NCBI RefSeq assembly: GCF_030063475.1 | Contig: NZ_JASIRT010000029.1 | Coordinates: forward strand, 1-61,537 | Direction of reading: 5' to 3' | Source of the DNA: Roseomonas sp. E05 | GTDB taxonomy: Bacteria; Pseudomonadota; Alphaproteobacteria; Acetobacterales; Acetobacteraceae | Length of the DNA: 61,537 nucleotides | Part shown: positions 58,291 to 61,537 of the stretch, in pieces | Numbering within the stretch: the stretch's first letter is position 1 | How the letters are laid out: the number at the start of each line of letters is the position of its first letter | The notes under the pieces: generated by a model | What the model saw: only the letters and a program-made list of their open reading frames with translations | Told to the model about the DNA's origin: nothing | The model's database searches: none | Position numbers and translations under genes: made by a program

Positions 58291-61049
58291 CGACCGCTCC
58301 GGTCGCACCAGCCGAGCAGGGCCGCGCCCTGTGGCTGTCCACCTTCGCCTTCACGGTGTGCTTCGCCGTGTGGACGATCTTCGCCATCATCGGCATCCAG
58401 ATCCAGAAGGACCTGGGGCTGACCGACACCGAGTTCGGCCTGCTGGTCGGCACCCCCATCCTGGTGGGCTCGCTGCTGCGCCTCATCCTCGGCGTCTGGG
58501 CGGACCAGTACGGCGGGCGGGTCGTGCTCGTCCTCACCATGCTCTCGGCCGCCGCCATGACGGCGCTGCTGACCTTCGCCTATGACTACCCGACCTTCCT
58601 GCTGGCGGCGCTCGGCGTCGGCATCTCCGGCGGCTCCTTCTCGGTGGGCGTCGCCTATGTGGCGAAGTGGTTCCCGAAGGAGAAGCAGGGCACCGCGCTC
58701 GGCATCTTCGGCGCGGGCAATGTCGGTGCCGCGGTGACGAAGTTCGCCGCCCCCACCGTCATGGTGGCCTATGGCTGGCAGGCCGTCGCGCTGGTCTGGG
58801 CGGCCGCCCTGGCGCTCTCCGCCATCGCCTTCTTCCTGCTGACCAAGAACGACCCGGACCTGGAGCGGCGCCGCGCCGCCGGTGTCCGGCCGGAGTCGCT
58901 GGCCGCGATGCTGGCGCCGCTCGGCAAGATGCAGGTCTGGCGCTTCTCGCTCTACTACTTCTTCGTCTTCGGCGGTTTCGTGGCGCTGGCCCTGTGGCTG
59001 CCGCGCTACCTGATCGGCGCCTACGGGCTGGACATCAAGACGGCCGGCATGATCGGCGCCTTCTACTCCATCCCCGCCTCCGTCTTCCGCGCCTATGGCG
59101 GCCATCTCTCCGACCGCTACGGCGCACGGCGGGTGATGTACTGGTCGCTGCTGGTCGGCGTGGCCTGCACCTTCATCCTCTCCTACCCGCCCACCCATTA
59201 CGTGATGCAGGGCATCCACGGCCCGGTCGCCTTCTCGACGCAGCTCGGCCTTGTCGGGTTCATGGTGGTGGCCTTCGTGCTCGGCTTCTTCATGAGCCTG
59301 GGCAAGGCGGCGGTCTACAAGCACATCCCCATCTACTATCCCGACCGTGTCGGCGCGGTGGGCGGCATGGTGGGGCTCGTCGGGGGCTTGGGCGGCTTCG
59401 TGCTGCCGATCGCCTTCGGCGCGCTGAACGACCTGACGGGCATCCGGCAGAGCTGCTTCTGGCTGCTCTTCCTGGTCGCCGCCGGCGCGGTCCTGTGGAT
59501 GCACTTCGCCATCCGCCGGATGGAGCAGGCGGCCGTTGCCACAGCCGGAGTGCCTGCGCATGCCCTGCCGGAACTGCCGGAGATGCAGCCCATCCACGGC
59601 CCGGCGCAGCAGGGGGCGCTGGCTGCCCGCGGCGCCATCCAGGACTGGCGCCCGGAGGACCCCGCCTTCTGGGCCAGCACCGGCCGCAGGGTCGCGCGCC
59701 GCAACCTCTGGATTTCCGTGCCCTGCCTGCTGCTCTCCTTCGCGGTCTGGATGGTGTGGTCCGTCGTCGTGGCGAAGCTGCCCGCCGTCGGCTTCCCCTT
59801 CACCAACGAGCAGCTTTTCTGGCTGGCGGCGCTGCCGGGCCTCTCGGGCGCGACACTGCGCGTCTTCTACTCCTTCATGCCCGCCATGTTCGGCGGCCGC
59901 CTCTGGACGACGCTGACGACCTGGTCGCTGATCGTCCCGGCGCTCGGCATGGGCTTCGCGGTGCAGGACCCGGCGACGCCCTACTGGATCTTCCTGGCGC
60001 TCGCGCTGCTCTGCGGCCTCGGCGGCGGCAATTTCGCCTCCTCCATGGCCAACATCTCCTTCTTCTTCCCGAAGTCCGAGAAGGGCAGCGCACTCGCGAT
60101 CAACGCGGGGCTCGGCAATCTCGGCGTCAGCGTTGTGCAGTTCGTGGTGCCGCTGGCGATCACGGCAGGCGTCTTTGGCTGGCTTGGCGGCGCGCCGCAG
60201 GCGGCTATCCAGGGCGGTGCGCAGTCGTCGCTCTGGTTGCAGAATGCGGGCTTCGTCTTCGTGCCCTTCATCATCGCCAGTGCCTTCGCCGCCTGGTTCG
60301 GCATGGATGACATCGCTTCGATGAAGTCCTCCTTCGCCGATCAGTCAGTGATCTTCCGGCGTACGCACAACTGGATCATGTGCTGGCTCTACACCGGGAC
60401 CTTCGGCTCCTTCATCGGTTTCTCCGCGGCCTTCCCGCTGCTGACCAAGGTGCTCTTCCCCGAGGTCAACGCGCTCTCCTACGCCTTCCTCGGCCCGCTC
60501 GTCGGCGCGCTGGCCCGCGCGATGGCCGGGAAGCCCAGCGACCGCTTCGGGGGCGGGCGCATCACCCTCTGGGTGTTCGTTGCCATGAGCCTGGGCACGC
60601 TGGGAATCCTCTACGCCATCGGCATGAAGGGCAGCCCGACCGCTTTCCCGGCCTTCTTCGCCAGCTTCCTGTTCCTGTTCGCCGCCAGCGGCGTCGGCAA
60701 TGCCTCCACCTTCCAGATGATCCCGGCGATCATGCGCAAGGAGGTGGCGCGGTTGAATCCCGGCCGTCCGGCCGCGGAACTGGTCAAGCAGTCCGACAAG
60801 GAGTCGGCCGCCATCATCGGCTTCACCTCGGCGATGGCCGCCTACGGGGCCTTCTTCATTCCGAAGTCCTTCGGCAGCTCCATCGCGGCCACTGGCGGCG
60901 CGGAACTCGCGCTCTACGGCTTCCTGGCCTTCTATGTCAGCTGCATCGCCATCACCTGGTGGTTCTACACGCGCCGGGGCGGGCTGCTGCACGATGTGGA
61001 ACGGCCCAGCGGCAAGGGCGCCGCTGCGGCCATCTCTCCCGCAGAGTAA
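58287..61049 (+). CDS. narK: Fused NarK1-NarK2 nitrate/nitrite transporter
   Basis: A 920-residue protein of two complete 12-helix MFS modules (about 1-415 and 460-905). The first has GRALWLSTFAFTVCFAVWTIFAIIG and nitrate signature GGSFSVGVAYVAKWFPKEKQGTALGIFGAGNVG (NarK1 type). The second has GLGGGNFASSMANISFFFPKSEKGSALAINAGLGNLG (NarK2 type). In Paracoccus NarK is such a fusion and handles nitrate uptake plus nitrate/nitrite exchange. It overlaps the regulator stop by 4 bp and diverges from narGHJI. Confidence 0.94.
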   Translation: MTTAPVAPAEQGRALWLSTFAFTVCFAVWTIFAIIGIQIQKDLGLTDTEFGLLVGTPILVGSLLRLILGVWADQYGGRVVLVLTMLSAAAMTALLTFAYDYPTFLLAALGVGISGGSFSVGVAYVAKWFPKEKQGTALGIFGAGNVGAAVTKFAAPTVMVAYGWQAVALVWAAALALSAIAFFLLTKNDPDLERRRAAGVRPESLAAMLAPLGKMQVWRFSLYYFFVFGGFVALALWLPRYLIGAYGLDIKTAGMIGAFYSIPASVFRAYGGHLSDRYGARRVMYWSLLVGVACTFILSYPPTHYVMQGIHGPVAFSTQLGLVGFMVVAFVLGFFMSLGKAAVYKHIPIYYPDRVGAVGGMVGLVGGLGGFVLPIAFGALNDLTGIRQSCFWLLFLVAAGAVLWMHFAIRRMEQAAVATAGVPAHALPELPEMQPIHGPAQQGALAARGAIQDWRPEDPAFWASTGRRVARRNLWISVPCLLLSFAVWMVWSVVVAKLPAVGFPFTNEQLFWLAALPGLSGATLRVFYSFMPAMFGGRLWTTLTTWSLIVPALGMGFAVQDPATPYWIFLALALLCGLGGGNFASSMANISFFFPKSEKGSALAINAGLGNLGVSVVQFVVPLAITAGVFGWLGGAPQAAIQGGAQSSLWLQNAGFVFVPFIIASAFAAWFGMDDIASMKSSFADQSVIFRRTHNWIMCWLYTGTFGSFIGFSAAFPLLTKVLFPEVNALSYAFLGPLVGALARAMAGKPSDRFGGGRITLWVFVAMSLGTLGILYAIGMKGSPTAFPAFFASFLFLFAASGVGNASTFQMIPAIMRKEVARLNPGRPAAELVKQSDKESAAIIGFTSAMAAYGAFFIPKSFGSSIAATGGAELALYGFLAFYVSCIAITWWFYTRRGGLLHDVERPSGKGAAAAISPAE

Positions 61050-61404
61050 CGCTGGAGCGCATGCGGCCCGACTTGTAACGGGCCGCATCAACGGTTTCCC
61101 CGCCTGCCCCGGCGCTGCCGCTGTTCCTTCTTGGACCGGCAGAGCGCCGGGGCGCCTCCCAGCGCTTCGCACCCTTCTTTCCGTCGCCGCGGGCCTCGCA
61201 GGTCACCGGCCAGGGATGCCCACCCCAAAGGGCGCCCGGTGGCGGTGGGCGGCTCCCGCGAAGGCGGGCGCGTCGCGTCCCGGCGCAGTGATGGTCCGCT
61301 GCGGCCAGATGAATCCGCAGACAGAGGCCGCCCCGGCGCGGGCCAGCATTGCCATTGGACGGGAGGGGGGATGCTGGCGTTCCCATCCTTTCCCGGCGCC
61401 GAGG
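61050..61404. other. 355-bp gap between narK and copper ATPase end
   Basis: I see no gene. The open frames here are Arg/Ala/Gly-rich and unsupported. A hairpin lies at 61061-61088. Confidence 0.5.
61061..61088 (+). terminator. Hairpin after narK
   Basis: Perfect 10-bp stem ATGCGGCCCG / CGGGCCGCAT with loop ACTTGTAA, 12 bp after the narK stop. No T-run follows. Confidence 0.6.
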
Positions 61405-61537
61405 TCAGAGCCGCACGCCCCGCAGGCGCAGTGCATTGCCGATGACGGAGACCGAGCTCAGCGCCATGGCCAGGGCTGCGACGACCGGGCTGAGCAGGAT
61501 GCCCAGGAACGGGTAGAGCACGCCCGCGGCGAGCGGG
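61405..61537 (-). CDS. C-terminal end of copper-translocating P-type ATPase (partial)
   Basis: The visible 43 residues ([42 protein letters not shown], then TGA) match the end of CopA-type P1B-ATPases, where the [16 protein letters not shown] motif closes the last membrane helix (M-x2-S-S carries Cu ligands). The rest is beyond the right edge. It converges with narK. Confidence 0.85.
   Translation of the reverse strand, partial: PLAAGVLYPFLGILLSPVVAALAMALSSVSVIGNALRLRGVRL

Noticed and set aside
61131-61445. Plus-strand frame after narK as a small gene
   Set aside because: No RBS, Arg/Gly-rich, and it overlaps the end of the copper ATPase on the other strand.

Overview
This window is GC-rich chromosomal DNA from an alphaproteobacterium. 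Gene content points to Acetobacteraceae of the Roseomonas type: a cyo/qox-type quinol oxidase with RegBA, PhaC with DUF6489, Bug/TctC and TRAP receptors, CaiB enzymes, full-length IlvD, and an NsrR/nar respiratory block. The family-level placement is an inference. I see no rRNA, tRNA, CRISPR array, prophage or transposase gene.

Layout. 1-2.9 kb: tail of a possible RTX-like protein, a DUF6502 gene, a DUF5666 lipoprotein with a Gly-Gly-Gly-Pro tail, and a small Cys-rich protein. 3.5-7.2 kb: phaC-DUF6489 facing an MFS symporter. 7.4-15.3 kb: quinol oxidase cyoABCD, SURF1, the redox pair RegB/RegA, and a NYN-LOTUS protein. 15.4-19.5 kb: Bug receptor, CaiB CoA-transferase and MaoC-like dehydratase, divergent from a LysR gene with a clear T-N11-A box. 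19.6-20.3 kb: dodecin and two small proteins. 20.4-27.5 kb: a hydroxy-acid utilisation locus (two beta-hydroxyacid dehydrogenases, TRAP dctPQM, divergent FAD-linked oxidase and FadR-type GntR) with a GntR operator between the arms. 27.5-31.8 kb: four GC-rich palindromes, MarR-EmrA-EmrB, and a DUF2161 nuclease-fold protein. 31.8-37.1 kb: D-aminopeptidase-like hydrolase with a peptide-type receptor, then a Gfo/Idh and MDR dehydrogenase pair. 37.3-39.1 kb: glyoxalase-like gene, then a phosphoesterase and a YqaA gene bracketed by two 108-bp inverted copies of a MITE-like element. 39.1-41.7 kb: dmeRF metal efflux, an HMA-like protein lacking its metal-binding Cys, and two small secreted proteins. 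41.8-43.6 kb: ilvD.

43.9-61.0 kb is a nitrate/NO respiration region. nsrR and the RIC (ScdA/YtfE) gene diverge around two NsrR-type operators. A CopD-like membrane protein, an AhpD-like protein and a beta-carbonic anhydrase follow. A long minus-strand operon narGHJI-ppiC-orf-moeA-trHbIII-mobB carries nitrate reductase, its likely assembly factors, molybdenum-cofactor genes and a truncated haemoglobin. It diverges, across an FNR-type box, from a Crp/Fnr regulator lacking FNR-type cysteines and a fused NarK1-NarK2 transporter. The right edge is the end of a copper P-type ATPase.

Together the genes describe a facultative aerobe that switches between quinol oxidase and nitrate respiration, copes with NO, stores PHA and scavenges organic acids. 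I found no self-evident new defence or biosynthetic system. The most unusual items are the inverted MITE-like pair, the palindrome cluster, a MobB without its P-loop, an HMA domain without its cysteines, and a 15-bp AT-rich motif repeated in two intergenic regions.
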